From: Pseudomonas sp. P818
GTDB taxonomy: Bacteria > Pseudomonadota > Gammaproteobacteria > Pseudomonadales > Pseudomonadaceae
Direction of reading: 5' to 3'
Assembly: GCF_000418555.1 (NCBI RefSeq)
Contig: NZ_ATKM01000005.1
Span: 186,001 to 250,000, forward strand
DNA: 64,000 bases
The notes beneath the pieces were generated by a model. It did no database searches. It was given only the letters and a program-made list of their open reading frames with translations, and was not told the origin of the DNA. Each line of letters starts with the position of its first letter. Within the stretch, counting starts at the first letter, position 1. The translations under genes and the position numbers were made by a program. This document shows positions 11,231 through 19,579 of this stretch, piece by piece.

Positions 11231-12271
11231 TCAGGCGAAGCCCCGCGCCAGCTCACGGGTCAGCTCGGCCGCCGGCATTGGCCGGCAACTGGCGGCGTTC
11301 TGCCCGGCCCACAGCGGCGAGAAGTCGCCGCTGCCCTGGGCCTCGGCCGCCGCGCGCAGCGGTGCGATGGCCGCGGTGGCCAGGGGGAACTCTGGCGCAT
11401 GCCTGCTGATCGGCCCCAGCTCGCGCATCAGCCGGTTGACGATGCCGCGCGCGGGACGGCCGCTGAACAGGTTGGTCAGCGCCGTATGGCGCGCCGCCGG
11501 GCTCTGCAGCGCATCGCGGTGGATGGCGCTGGTGTTGGCCTCGGGGCATAGCAGGTAGGCGCTGCCGACCTGTACCCCGGCGGCGCCGAGGGCCATGGCG
11601 GCGGCCACGCCGCGGGCGTCGCCGATGCCGCCGGCGGCAATCACCGGCACGTTGAGGGCATCGACCAGTTGCGGCAGCAGGGCGAAGGTGCCGAGCTGGC
11701 GGCTCAGGTCGTGATCGAGAAAATGCCCGCGATGGCCGCCGGCTTCCAGTCCCTGAGCGATCACTGCATCGACGCCGCGTTCCTGCAGCCACAGCGCCTC
11801 GTCCAGCGTGGTGGCGCTGGAGAGAATCTTTGCGCCGCTGCGCCGGACTCGCTCGAGCAGATCCGGCTGCGGCAGGCCGAAATGAAAGCTGACCACCGCC
11901 GGGCGAAACTCTTCTACCAGCGCGGCCGCCTCGTCGTTGAACGGCAGGCGCCCAGGCCCGCTGGCGATGCTCGCCGCGTCCACGCCCAGCTCGGCATAGT
12001 AGGGCGCCAGCGCTTCGCGCCAGCCAGCCTCGCGGGCCGCGTCCGGCTCGGGCGGCACATGGCTGAAGAAGTTGAGGTTGAACGGCCGCTCGGTCAGCTC
12101 GCGCATCGCCTGCAGCGCCTGACGCATGGCTATGGGGGTGAGCATGGCGCAGGGAATCGAGCCAAGGCCGCCAGCTTCGCACACGGCAGCAGCCAGACGG
12201 TGATCCTGCGAGCCGGCCATCGGCGCCTGGATCAGGGGCAGTTCGCTACCGAGCAGTTCTTGCAGAGACAT
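11231..12271 (-). CDS. nitronate monooxygenase (2-nitropropane dioxygenase family)
   Basis: A 346-residue FMN-dependent TIM-barrel enzyme that oxidises toxic alkyl nitronates such as propionate 3-nitronate. Family features are the N-terminal LIQAPMAGSQ (FMN site), VVSFHFGLP, AQGLEAGGHRG with the active-site His in GGHRG (about residues 175-180), PVIAAGGIGDARGVAAAMALGA, and GVQVGSAYLLCPEA near residue 230. Length agrees with the P. aeruginosa class I enzyme of about 330 residues. The ATG at 12271 is the only sensible start. It is divergent from rlmJ across a 116-base region and is bordered downstream by a REP-like repeat. The natural substrate is not certain. Confidence 0.85.
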   Translation of the reverse strand: MSLQELLGSELPLIQAPMAGSQDHRLAAAVCEAGGLGSIPCAMLTPIAMRQALQAMRELTERPFNLNFFSHVPPEPDAAREAGWREALAPYYAELGVDAASIASGPGRLPFNDEAAALVEEFRPAVVSFHFGLPQPDLLERVRRSGAKILSSATTLDEALWLQERGVDAVIAQGLEAGGHRGHFLDHDLSRQLGTFALLPQLVDALNVPVIAAGGIGDARGVAAAMALGAAGVQVGSAYLLCPEANTSAIHRDALQSPAARHTALTNLFSGRPARGIVNRLMRELGPISRHAPEFPLATAAIAPLRAAAEAQGSGDFSPLWAGQNAASCRPMPAAELTRELARGFA

Positions 12272-12387
12272 GGCGGGTTCTCGCTATCCGTGGAGAAGCG
12301 CAGCCTAGGCCGTAAGGGCGCGAAGGGGCAAGCCGCAATGCCGGGCGCCGGCCTGTTAAACTGCGCGCCTGATTCGAGGACTCGCAC

Positions 12388-13242
12388 ATGAACTACCGCC
12401 ACGCCTTCCATGCCGGCAATCACGCCGACGTGCTCAAGCACCTGGTGCTGACTCGCCTGCTCGCCCTGCTGTCGAAGAAGGAGGCACCCTTTGCCTATCT
12501 CGACAGCCACGCCGGCCTCGGCCTCTACGATCTGCAGGGCGATCAGGCCAGTCGCACCGGCGAGTACCTGGAAGGCATCGGCCGCCTCTGGCAGGCCACC
12601 CAGCTGCCGGATGCGGTGGAAGCCTATCTAGAGGTGGTGCGGGCGATGAACCCGGATGGCGAGCTGCGTTACTACCCGGGTTCGCCGGAGCTGGCGCGCC
12701 TGCTCAGCCGTGAGCAGGATCGTCTGCAGCTCAACGAGAAGCACCCCGAGGACGGCCGCCTGCTCAAGGACAACATGCGCGGCGACCGTCGCGTAGCGGT
12801 GCACCTGGGCGAGGGCTGGCTGGTGCCGCGGGCGCTGATGCCGACCCGCGAGAAACGCGTGCTGCTGCTGATCGATCCGCCGTTCGAGAAGGCGGACGAA
12901 CTGCAGCGCTGCGTCGAGGCGTTGAATGAGGCGCATGGGCGCATGCGTCAGGCCATCGTGGCGATCTGGTATCCGATCAAGGACGAGCGCCAGCTGGCGC
13001 GCTTCTACCGCGATTTGCAAAAAAGTGCCGCGCCCAAGCTGCTGCGCGCTGAACTTTACGTGCATGCCCCGGACGACGCCACGCGCCTGAGCGGTTCCGG
13101 CCTGGTGATCAGCAATCCACCGTGGGGGCTGGAAGACGAGCTCAAGCAGCTGCTGCCCTGGCTGGCCGACGCGCTGGGGCAGAGCCAGGGTGGTTGGCGT
13201 TTGGATTGGCTGATAGAAGAAGCCGCAAGCGGCAAGCCATAA
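12388..13242 (+). CDS. rlmJ: 23S rRNA (adenine2030-N6)-methyltransferase RlmJ
   Basis: A 284-residue SAM-dependent methyltransferase that modifies A2030 of 23S rRNA before ribosome assembly is complete. The start MNYRHAFHAGNHADVLKHLV is nearly diagnostic of RlmJ (YhiR). The SAM site is SHAGLGLYDL (about residues 40-49), and the catalytic tetrapeptide of N6-adenine methyltransferases appears as DPPF in LLLIDPPFEKADEL (about 161-174). IVAIWYPIKDERQLARFY is another family block. The start codon follows a GAGGA ribosome binding site. Stands alone, divergent from the nitronate monooxygenase gene and convergent with the HD-GYP gene, with a REP-like element after its stop codon. Confidence 0.95.
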   Translation: MNYRHAFHAGNHADVLKHLVLTRLLALLSKKEAPFAYLDSHAGLGLYDLQGDQASRTGEYLEGIGRLWQATQLPDAVEAYLEVVRAMNPDGELRYYPGSPELARLLSREQDRLQLNEKHPEDGRLLKDNMRGDRRVAVHLGEGWLVPRALMPTREKRVLLLIDPPFEKADELQRCVEALNEAHGRMRQAIVAIWYPIKDERQLARFYRDLQKSAAPKLLRAELYVHAPDDATRLSGSGLVISNPPWGLEDELKQLLPWLADALGQSQGGWRLDWLIEEAASGKP

Positions 13243-13254
13243 GCTGCAAGCGAG
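13223..13254. repeat. short GCAAGC-type reiterated sequence
   Basis: Around the rlmJ stop codon the hexamer GCAAGC (or close variants) recurs three to four times in 32 bases (CCGCAAGCGGCAAGCC, then AAGCTGCAAGCGAGC). The same kind of CAAGCTG reiteration is found at 60945-60965 in this window. Such GC-AAGC-T strings are frequent in Pseudomonas intergenic DNA; function is unknown. Confidence 0.4.
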
Positions 13255-13280
13255 CCGCACACTGCTCTTGCCTGCAACGC

Positions 13281-13339
13281 GTAGCCCGGATGCAATCCGG
13301 GAGCCGTGGCCCCCAATTCCGGGATTGCATCCGGGCTAC
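13281..13339. repeat. REP-like inverted repeat, type B
   Basis: Two perfect 18-base inverted arms, GTAGCCCGGATGCAATCC at 13281-13298 and its complement at 13322-13339, are separated by 23 bases. The sequence differs from the type A element at 11171 and matches the common GTAGCCCGGAT class of pseudomonad REP sequences. It sits between the convergent rlmJ and HD-GYP genes, where it may also serve as a bidirectional terminator. Confidence 0.8.
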
Positions 13340-13349
13340 TGCCCGTTAT

Positions 13350-14603
13350 TCAACCGCGTTTCTGGTTAGGCTCGATGTGATAGCTCAGGTTGCGCCTCGG
13401 GCTGAGGTACTCCAGCACCTCCAGCGGTAGCTGCGAAGGACGCAGGCTGCGGGCGATGGCCAGCTTCGGCTCCTGCGCGAGGTCGAGGATCAGGGCTTCC
13501 TCCTTGGCTACCTCGGCGTCGTAGACAATCAGCGTGGGCTTGAGCGCCTGGCTCGGGTTCATGCCCAGCACCAGCGCATAGCGCTCATCCTCCAGCTGCA
13601 CCAGGCTACCGGGTGGGTAGATGCCCATGACCCGGATGAAGGCCTTCAATGCCACTTCGTCGAAGTGCTCGCGCTGCTGCTTGAACATCAGCGCCAGGGC
13701 TTCGTGCGGGCTCAGCGCCTGGCGCGGGTCGAGCGGGTTGCACAAGCCGTCGAAATGGTTGGTGATGGCCACCAGTCGGCTCAGGCGGCCGATAGCGGCT
13801 TCGCGCAGGCCGCGCGGGTAGCCGCTGCCGTCACAGTGTTCGTGGTGCTCGTGGATGATGCGCAGCACTTCGTCATCGAGCATCAGCTTCTGCCCGATGC
13901 TCAGGCCGAACTCGGTGTGCATCTGCAGCAGCTGTTGCTCCGGGCGCGTCAGGGGTTCGGGCTTGAGCAGCACCTTGCTCGGCACTTCCAGCTTGCCGAT
14001 ATCGTGCAGCAGCGCACCGAGGCCAAGGCTATGGCAGGCCTCGCTGTCGAGCCCGAGCTGGCGCCCGAGCAGCAGGGACAGCACGGTGACGTTCAACGCA
14101 TGGAAGTAGCTGTCCTCAGAGGCCTTGCCGGTGATGCTGTGCAGCACCACGCCCGGGGCGCCGAGCAGCGTCTCGACCATCTCGCCGACAATGGCGCCGG
14201 CCTGGCGCATGGCATCTTCCGGGCGGCTGCGCAGGGTCTGGTTGAGCGCCTTGATGCGCTGGCTCGCTTCGATGAAGCGGCGATCCACGTCGGCCAGGCG
14301 GCTGCGCAGTTGGCGCAGTTTCTGCGCGCGCTCCTGACGCTCCTGTGCTTGCGGATCGACGGGCAGTTCGATGGGGGAGGGCGCCGGTGCGTCTTCGGCG
14401 AGCTCCAGAGGTGGGCAGTCGCTACGAGCTGGATCGTAGCGCAGCTGCTTGAGGTTCAGGGCGCGCAGGGCGCGAATCTGCGCTTCATCCTTGATCTTGA
14501 AATTGCTGAAGGCGAAATCATGTTCCCACCAGCTCAGGTCGAGTTGGACGTAAAGGCCGACGCATAGCTGATCGGGCGTGATGTAGGGCGCAGTGGCAGA
14601 CAT
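13350..14603 (-). CDS. HD-GYP domain protein with N-terminal DUF3391 (c-di-GMP phosphodiesterase candidate)
   Basis: A 417-residue cytoplasmic protein. The first 100 residues (MSATAPYITPDQLCVGLYVQ... LSWWEHDFAFSNFKI) match the DUF3391 domain that commonly precedes HD-GYP domains. A charged, likely coiled stretch follows at about 90-140. The HD-GYP domain spans about 150-345, with intact metal ligands and motif: LLHDIGKLEVPSKVL, the H-HEH cluster IIHEHHEHCDGSGYP and PRGL. Intact HD and GYP motifs predict hydrolysis of cyclic-di-GMP to GMP or pGpG. No membrane segment is seen. The short YjfB-like gene lies immediately upstream on the same strand, and msrA and dipA, another c-di-GMP enzyme, lie just beyond. 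Input signal is unknown. Confidence 0.88.
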   Translation of the reverse strand: MSATAPYITPDQLCVGLYVQLDLSWWEHDFAFSNFKIKDEAQIRALRALNLKQLRYDPARSDCPPLELAEDAPAPSPIELPVDPQAQERQERAQKLRQLRSRLADVDRRFIEASQRIKALNQTLRSRPEDAMRQAGAIVGEMVETLLGAPGVVLHSITGKASEDSYFHALNVTVLSLLLGRQLGLDSEACHSLGLGALLHDIGKLEVPSKVLLKPEPLTRPEQQLLQMHTEFGLSIGQKLMLDDEVLRIIHEHHEHCDGSGYPRGLREAAIGRLSRLVAITNHFDGLCNPLDPRQALSPHEALALMFKQQREHFDEVALKAFIRVMGIYPPGSLVQLEDERYALVLGMNPSQALKPTLIVYDAEVAKEEALILDLAQEPKLAIARSLRPSQLPLEVLEYLSPRRNLSYHIEPNQKRG

Positions 14604-14679
14604 GCCGGGCTCGTCCAGTGATGGCTAATTGCCCCGAATTCTAGTCCGGCCGATGCCGTGATGGCAGCAGTTCTTCCGA

Positions 14680-14877
14680 TCAGGCCATCACATCGATGCT
14701 GTTGCCCAGGTGAGGCGGATTGCTGGGGGCGCTGACCGGCGCAGCGGTCTGCACCAGCCCGGTGATGTTGGCAGCCTGCAGCTCCAGCGTCTTGCGCAGC
14801 AGCAGGAGCGACATCTGCGCGGAGATTTGCGCCGATGCCTGACTCGATACCTGGCTGGAAATGCTGCTCAGCTCCAC
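14680..14877 (-). CDS. small YjfB-like putative motility protein
   Basis: A 65-residue protein beginning with a GTG (14877). The first half is an amphipathic, Ser/Gln/Ala-rich helix (SSQVSSQASAQISAQMSLLL) followed by LLRKTLELQAANITGLVQ, and the end is a Pro-rich tail closing with LGNSIDVMA. This matches the YjfB family of short proteins annotated as putative motility proteins; the molecular function is not established. It lies 76 bases upstream of the HD-GYP gene and 16 bases downstream of the msrA stop, all on the minus strand, so cotranscription is likely. Its proximity to a c-di-GMP enzyme is consistent with a motility or surface role, but that is inference. Confidence 0.7.
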   Translation of the reverse strand: MELSSISSQVSSQASAQISAQMSLLLLRKTLELQAANITGLVQTAAPVSAPSNPPHLGNSIDVMA

Positions 14878-14893
14878 GACTCTCTACCTGCGT

Positions 14894-15547
14894 TCAGGAT
14901 TCAGGGGGTAGACATACGCCGGTTCCGCCCAGGCCGCAATAGCCATTGGGGTTCTTCGCCAGATATTGCTGGTGATAGGTCTCGGCATAGTAGAAGGTCG
15001 GCGCCTGCAGGGTTTCGGTGGTGATGCTGCCCAGGCCGGCCTTGTCCAGCTCGGCCTGGAAGCGTGCCTGACTGGCTTTGGCTGCGCTCAGTTGAGCCTC
15101 GTCCTGGCAGTAGATCGCCGAGCGATACTGGGTGCCCTGGTCATTGCCCTGACGCATGCCCTGAGTCGGGTTGTGTGCCTCCCAGAACACCTTGAGCAAC
15201 GCCTCGAAGCTGGTCTGCTTCGGGTCGAACTGCACCAGCACCACCTCGGTATGCCCGGTCAGGCCGGAGCAGACCTCCTCGTAGGTGGGGTTGGGGGTAA
15301 AGCCGCCGGCGTAGCCGACCGCCGTGCTGAACACGCCCGGCTGCTGCCAGAAACGCCGCTCGGCACCCCAGAAGCAGCCCAGGCCGAATACTGCCTGCTG
15401 CAGGCCGGCAGGGAAGGGCGGTTTGATCGGGTTGCCGTTGACATAGTGGGTGTCGGCCACCGGCAGTGGCTCGGCACGACCGGGCAGAGCCTGCTCGGCA
15501 GTCGGAAGGGCGTTTTTGTTGACGAGAATCTGGGAGCGCAGAACCAT
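14894..15547 (-). CDS. msrA: peptide methionine-S-sulfoxide reductase A
   Basis: A 217-residue enzyme that reduces the S-epimer of methionine sulfoxide in damaged proteins. The catalytic block [14 protein letters not shown] (Cys at about residue 54) is intact. It is followed by [19 protein letters not shown], the GHTEVV block and the C-terminal [13 protein letters not shown], whose Cys is a candidate resolving residue. The ATG at 15547 is preceded by a good AGGAG site; an upstream in-frame ATG (15568) lacks one. The N-terminal 45 residues are the usual extension in proteobacterial MsrA. Neighbours are dipA (upstream, same strand) and the YjfB-like gene. PA5018 position. Confidence 0.96.
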   Translation of the reverse strand: MVLRSQILVNKNALPTAEQALPGRAEPLPVADTHYVNGNPIKPPFPAGLQQAVFGLGCFWGAERRFWQQPGVFSTAVGYAGGFTPNPTYEEVCSGLTGHTEVVLVQFDPKQTSFEALLKVFWEAHNPTQGMRQGNDQGTQYRSAIYCQDEAQLSAAKASQARFQAELDKAGLGSITTETLQAPTFYYAETYHQQYLAKNPNGYCGLGGTGVCLPPES

Positions 15548-15597
15548 GGCGGTCTCCTGAAAAGTCACTGAGTTTGGACTACGCGCAGTGACGCGTA

Positions 15598-18303
15598 TTA
15601 CGTCCGCTGGTCGGCCTGGGGCCTGCAGGGATAGCGGCGCAGGCTGTCGATCAGCTCGCGGCCGGAAATCGGTTTGTCGAACAGATAGCCCTGGCCGACG
15701 TCGCAGCGCTGGCGACGCAGGAAGGCGAGTTGTGCGCCGGTTTCGATGCCTTCTGCGACCACCTTGAGCTTGAGGTTGTGCGCCATGGCAATCACCGCCG
15801 AGGTGATCTCCATATCGTCCTGATTGTCAGGGATGTCCTTGATGAAGCTGCGATCGATCTTGATCACGTCGATGGGGAATTTCTTCAGATAGCTGAGCGA
15901 GGAATACCCGGTGCCGAAATCGTCCATGGCCAGGGTCAGGCCCAGGCTCTTGAGGCGACCAAGCTGGTGGCGGGTGTCATCGGTGGCTTCCAGCAGCAGG
16001 CTCTCGGTCAGTTCCAGTTCCAGCAGGCGCGGGTCGAGCTGCTCTTCGTGGAGGATGGCGGCGATGGAGCCGACCAGATCGGGGTCGGAGAACTGCTTGG
16101 GCGACAGGTTGATCGCCACCTGCAGTTCGCCCATGCCGATGGCGGCGATCTGCTTGCTCATGCGGCAGGCCTGGCGTACCACCCACTTGCCGATGGGGAT
16201 GATCAGGCCGGTCTCCTCGGCGACGCCGATGAACTGGTCGGGGCGGATCATGCCCTTCTCCGGATGCTGCCAACGCAGCAGCGCCTCCATGCCGAGCAAC
16301 TGGCCGCTCTTGAGGCACAGCTTGGGCTGATAGAAGACTTCCAGTTCGTTCTGGGTCAGGGCGCGGCGCAGGTTGTTCTCGACGAACAGCTTGTAGTTGG
16401 CCTCGGCATTGAGCACTTCGGTGAACAGCTGCACCTGATGCTTGCCGTTGGCCTTGGCCTTGTGCAGGGCGAGGCCGGCATGCTTCATCAGGGTCTGTGG
16501 GTCGTCGCCGTGTTCGGGCGCGATGGCCAGGCCGACCGAGCCGGTGATGCTGATCAGCTGGTTGTCGACGAACAGCGGTTTGTCCAGGGTCTGCAGCACC
16601 TGATGGGCGACCCGCAGGCCGCTGTCCTCGTCGCAGCCATCGAGCAGGATGGCGAACTCGTTGCTGGCGAAGCGCGCCAGGGTGCCCTTGGCGCCCAGGC
16701 TGTTGCGCAGGCGCCGGGCCAGCGCCGAGAGCAGCTTGTCACCGGTCTGGTGGCCGAGGCTGTCGTTGATGCGCTTGAAGTTGTCGATGTCCACCAGCAG
16801 CAAGCCCAGTGATTGCTGGTTATTGCGGGCGAAGCGTTCTTCGAGGCTGCGGATGAACGAAGGACGATTGCCCAGGTTGGTCAGGTTGTCGGTGTAGGCC
16901 AGGCGCTCGATGCGTTGTTGCGCCAGCTTGGCCTCGGTGATGTCTTCGTAGATGCCGATATAGTGAGTCAGCTCACCATCGTCGCCGTACACCTTGGAGA
17001 TCGACAGGTGGCCCCAGTAGGGCTCCTGATTCTTGCGCCGGCTGCGAAACTCGCCCTGCCAGCTGCTGTGCTCGGCCAGGCTCGAATCGGTATCGAACAG
17101 CAGGTCGCTGAGGTTGGCCAGGGCTGGCAGCTCCGACAGGCGATGGCCGCAGACTTCGTCGCTGCTGTACAGGGTAATGGCGGTGAAGCTGGGGTTGACG
17201 TATTCCACCCGGCCGTCGCGGTCGACCAGCAGGAAGGCGCTGGCGCTCTGCTCGACGGCGCGCTGGAACAGGTACAGCGCATGGGTGACCGAGCGCTTCT
17301 CCTGGTTGACCAGCACCTGGGCGAACTGATCGGCCAGCTCGCCGGCGAAGGCGATCTCGTCAGCCTGCCAGATACGCTTGGGGCCGATGTGTTCCAGGCA
17401 GAGTACGCCTACCACTTCGCCTTCGATACGAATGCTGGCATCGAGCATCGAGGTGATGCCCAGTGGCTCCAGGTAGCCGGGCGCCAGCTCGCGGGTGCGC
17501 AGGTCGTGTTGCGCATCGTGAGCGTCGATCGCCCGACCGCTGTGCAGCGCCTCCAGGTAATGCGGAAAGTTGCGTGCGTCTATCGAGGGCAATTGCTCGT
17601 GACGGTCCAGATCGCGACGGTACAGCGATATGGAATCGAGACTCTGGGTACTCACGCGCCAGATGCCCGCGCGGGCCACGCCGTAGACTTCGCAGGCAGC
17701 CTGGGTGATCAGCTCGGCGGCTTCCTGTTGCGGATCGCTGGAACCATAGCGCTGGCGCGCCAGGCGTACGATCAACTGCTGTTGGGTATGCGAGCGGGCC
17801 AGATGTTGCAGATGATTTTCCTGCGTGCGCTGGTACTGCTGCAGCGAATTGCGCAGGTTCTGATTCTGGCTGTGCAGCTCCAGCTCGCCAGGAGGGAAGG
17901 TGTCGAAGTTGTTATCGGCGATCAGCAGATAGCCGCGCAGCAGCTGGCGGTTGCGCTGCTTGAAGGGCTCGCCGACTTCCAGGATGTTCAGTGCGCCTTG
18001 CGGCGTATGCAGGGTGTAGCGCACCAGATAATGGGCGTGCTGCAGCAGCTGCTGCTGGATGGCATCGTGCAGGCGATAACGTGCTTCCGGCTCCATCAGG
18101 CTGGCGTAGGGGGCGTCCACCAATGCGCACAGATCGGCGGCACTGATGCCGAGTTTGCGCTCACAGGCCGGGTCGAGAAAAAGCAGCGCCCAGCTTGGCT
18201 CGTTCAAGCGCTCGAAACGCAACATGCCGAGCCGCGATGGTACTGGCAACTGCGTCACAACCTCGGCTGCCGAGCGGGTGCCAGCATCGGGATGGCTTTT
18301 CAT
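15598..18303 (-). CDS. dipA: PAS-GAF-PAS-GGDEF-EAL protein, c-di-GMP phosphodiesterase DipA
   Basis: A 901-residue signalling protein with no obvious membrane helix. Order: N-terminal PAS-like region (about 20-130), GAF domain (about 185-330, containing [20 protein letters not shown]), PAS with PAC (about 345-465), GGDEF (about 470-635) and EAL (about 650-890). The GGDEF site reads ASNEF, so cyclase activity is unlikely. The EAL domain keeps [60 protein letters not shown] and VVAEGIET, all expected for hydrolysis of c-di-GMP. Length, domain order, degenerate GGDEF and the place between msrA and aceF match P. aeruginosa DipA (PA5017), a phosphodiesterase needed for biofilm dispersion and swarming. 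The function here is inferred from that orthology. Confidence 0.9.
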   Translation of the reverse strand: MKSHPDAGTRSAAEVVTQLPVPSRLGMLRFERLNEPSWALLFLDPACERKLGISAADLCALVDAPYASLMEPEARYRLHDAIQQQLLQHAHYLVRYTLHTPQGALNILEVGEPFKQRNRQLLRGYLLIADNNFDTFPPGELELHSQNQNLRNSLQQYQRTQENHLQHLARSHTQQQLIVRLARQRYGSSDPQQEAAELITQAACEVYGVARAGIWRVSTQSLDSISLYRRDLDRHEQLPSIDARNFPHYLEALHSGRAIDAHDAQHDLRTRELAPGYLEPLGITSMLDASIRIEGEVVGVLCLEHIGPKRIWQADEIAFAGELADQFAQVLVNQEKRSVTHALYLFQRAVEQSASAFLLVDRDGRVEYVNPSFTAITLYSSDEVCGHRLSELPALANLSDLLFDTDSSLAEHSSWQGEFRSRRKNQEPYWGHLSISKVYGDDGELTHYIGIYEDITEAKLAQQRIERLAYTDNLTNLGNRPSFIRSLEERFARNNQQSLGLLLVDIDNFKRINDSLGHQTGDKLLSALARRLRNSLGAKGTLARFASNEFAILLDGCDEDSGLRVAHQVLQTLDKPLFVDNQLISITGSVGLAIAPEHGDDPQTLMKHAGLALHKAKANGKHQVQLFTEVLNAEANYKLFVENNLRRALTQNELEVFYQPKLCLKSGQLLGMEALLRWQHPEKGMIRPDQFIGVAEETGLIIPIGKWVVRQACRMSKQIAAIGMGELQVAINLSPKQFSDPDLVGSIAAILHEEQLDPRLLELELTESLLLEATDDTRHQLGRLKSLGLTLAMDDFGTGYSSLSYLKKFPIDVIKIDRSFIKDIPDNQDDMEITSAVIAMAHNLKLKVVAEGIETGAQLAFLRRQRCDVGQGYLFDKPISGRELIDSLRRYPCRPQADQRT

Positions 18304-18439
18304 TGGGCGTTGGGCTTCCAGTATGCTGACCAGGCGAGGCTTCCGTTCTCAGCACAGACCGCTGCTACCAGGGCGTAGCGGCTTGGACGGAGGCTAGGGC
18401 TCAGGCCTACTTCACTATAGCGTTCGGCAAGGGTGCATC

Positions 18440-18973
18440 ATGCAAGCAAGACTGACAAGGAAACTGATGGCAATGCTGTTGGGGGCGACGCTTTCTGCTG
18501 CCATCCCGGCGTTGGCCGGTGCCGATGAAAAGGGGGCATTGCAGGGTGCTGATCAGGCCGCATACCTGGACGGGCTCAAGCGTCTGTATCTGACCGACAA
18601 CGAGCGTCAGGCACTGCTGGCGCACAACAATGCCCTGCTGGAAACCTACGCCCTGCGCGCCGGCTACCAGGTTGGCCAGGCGCAGCGGCAGGATCTGCTC
18701 TACCGCTTCGCTGTCGGCAATGCCGGCGAACTGATTCTGCGCGAGGAGCGCCGTGACGTGCAGGGGACTGCCATCGCCGTGCGCAATCAGCGTGTTTCGG
18801 TGTTCGGTATCGATCCGTTCATCCGCTACGAATGTCCGACCGGCGGTATCCGTTGTGTGCTGCTCAATCCGGTCGATGGCAGCGAGTTGCTGAGTATCGT
18901 GCGTGACCATCAGGGTGCGGGCGAGCTGGCCAAGGCCCTGAGCTTTCTGATCCGTAACGTGCAGAAGGGTTGA
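18440..18973 (+). CDS. exported protein of unknown function
   Basis: A 177-residue protein that I do not recognise. It has a clear Sec signal peptide (MQARLTRKLMAMLLGATLSA, likely cleavage after PALA near residue 27), so it should be periplasmic or secreted. The mature part starts with a helical segment (DQAAYLDGLKRLYLTDNERQ) and continues with mixed beta-like sequence. Its only two cysteines lie in YECPTGGIRCVLLNP (about 130-144), suggesting a disulfide. It is divergent from dipA over 136 bases and convergent with the CopD-like gene, 8 bases apart. Codon use looks normal for the window. A link to DipA is possible only from position. Confidence 0.7.
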   Translation: MQARLTRKLMAMLLGATLSAAIPALAGADEKGALQGADQAAYLDGLKRLYLTDNERQALLAHNNALLETYALRAGYQVGQAQRQDLLYRFAVGNAGELILREERRDVQGTAIAVRNQRVSVFGIDPFIRYECPTGGIRCVLLNPVDGSELLSIVRDHQGAGELAKALSFLIRNVQKG

Positions 18974-18981
18974 CCTGGCCC

Positions 18982-19422
18982 TCACAGGTTCAGCAGGAAC
19001 ATGGCCTTGGCCAGAAACAGAATGGCCAGCATCTGCAGCAGAACGCTCAGATGAATGCGTCGCGAGCGTGCCGCTGTCAGGCGGCCGCGGCGCATCAGGA
19101 ACACCACCAGCAGAAAATGCCCGAGTATGCTCAAGGCCAGGGTGATTTTCAGGCTGAGAAGGATGCCGAAGCTGCTGGCCAACGGCGTATGCAATGCCGC
19201 GCGGTAGTGCCAGGCCAGGCCCAGGCCGGCCGCATAGAGCGCCAGAATCACCCAGTGCATGACCTGCCGTGCGCGCTGTCCAAGCGCGCGTGAGAAACCT
19301 GCCTTGGCCTCCTCCGCAAGCTCGCGGGTGGCGCGACTGAGGATCATCACTTCGAAGAAAACGCCGCCGATGAAGAAGGCGGCGGCAGTCAGGTGGGCGA
19401 ATTTCAGAAGCAGATAGAGCAT
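18982..19422 (-). CDS. small four-helix membrane protein, CopD-like
   Basis: A 146-residue integral membrane protein with about four hydrophobic helices (residues 1-24, 46-68, 75-100, 118-143). The opening KFAHLTAAAFFIGGVFFEV, with an early His and a GGxFF helix, and the later HWVILALYAAGLGLAWHY resemble the CopD/DUF2269 group of small membrane proteins. The function is unclear: copper-related transport is the family name, but nothing here proves metal binding. The ATG at 19422 begins the conserved part; a longer open frame upstream overlaps the aceF terminator and is not used. It is convergent with the exported-protein gene. Confidence 0.65.
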   Translation of the reverse strand: MLYLLLKFAHLTAAAFFIGGVFFEVMILSRATRELAEEAKAGFSRALGQRARQVMHWVILALYAAGLGLAWHYRAALHTPLASSFGILLSLKITLALSILGHFLLVVFLMRRGRLTAARSRRIHLSVLLQMLAILFLAKAMFLLNL

Positions 19423-19518
19423 GGGAGTGCGCCGGATCGATATCGATGGCGCGATCATGGCGGCTGCTGCGCTAAAGGACATGACCGGGATCAACTCGGC
19501 CGTGGCTTTGAGCAGGCG

Positions 19519-19549
19519 AAAAAAAACCCCACCCAAATGGGCGGGGTTG
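19519..19549 (-). terminator. rho-independent terminator of aceEF
   Basis: Read on the minus strand: AACCCCGCCC, loop ATTT, GGGTGGGGTT, then a run of eight T. This is a 9-10 bp GC-rich stem (one G-U pair) with a classic U tract, 30 bases after the aceF stop codon. Confidence 0.93.
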
Positions 19550-19579
19550 AGGATGCGAGCGTGGCGTGCTCGAAACGAT

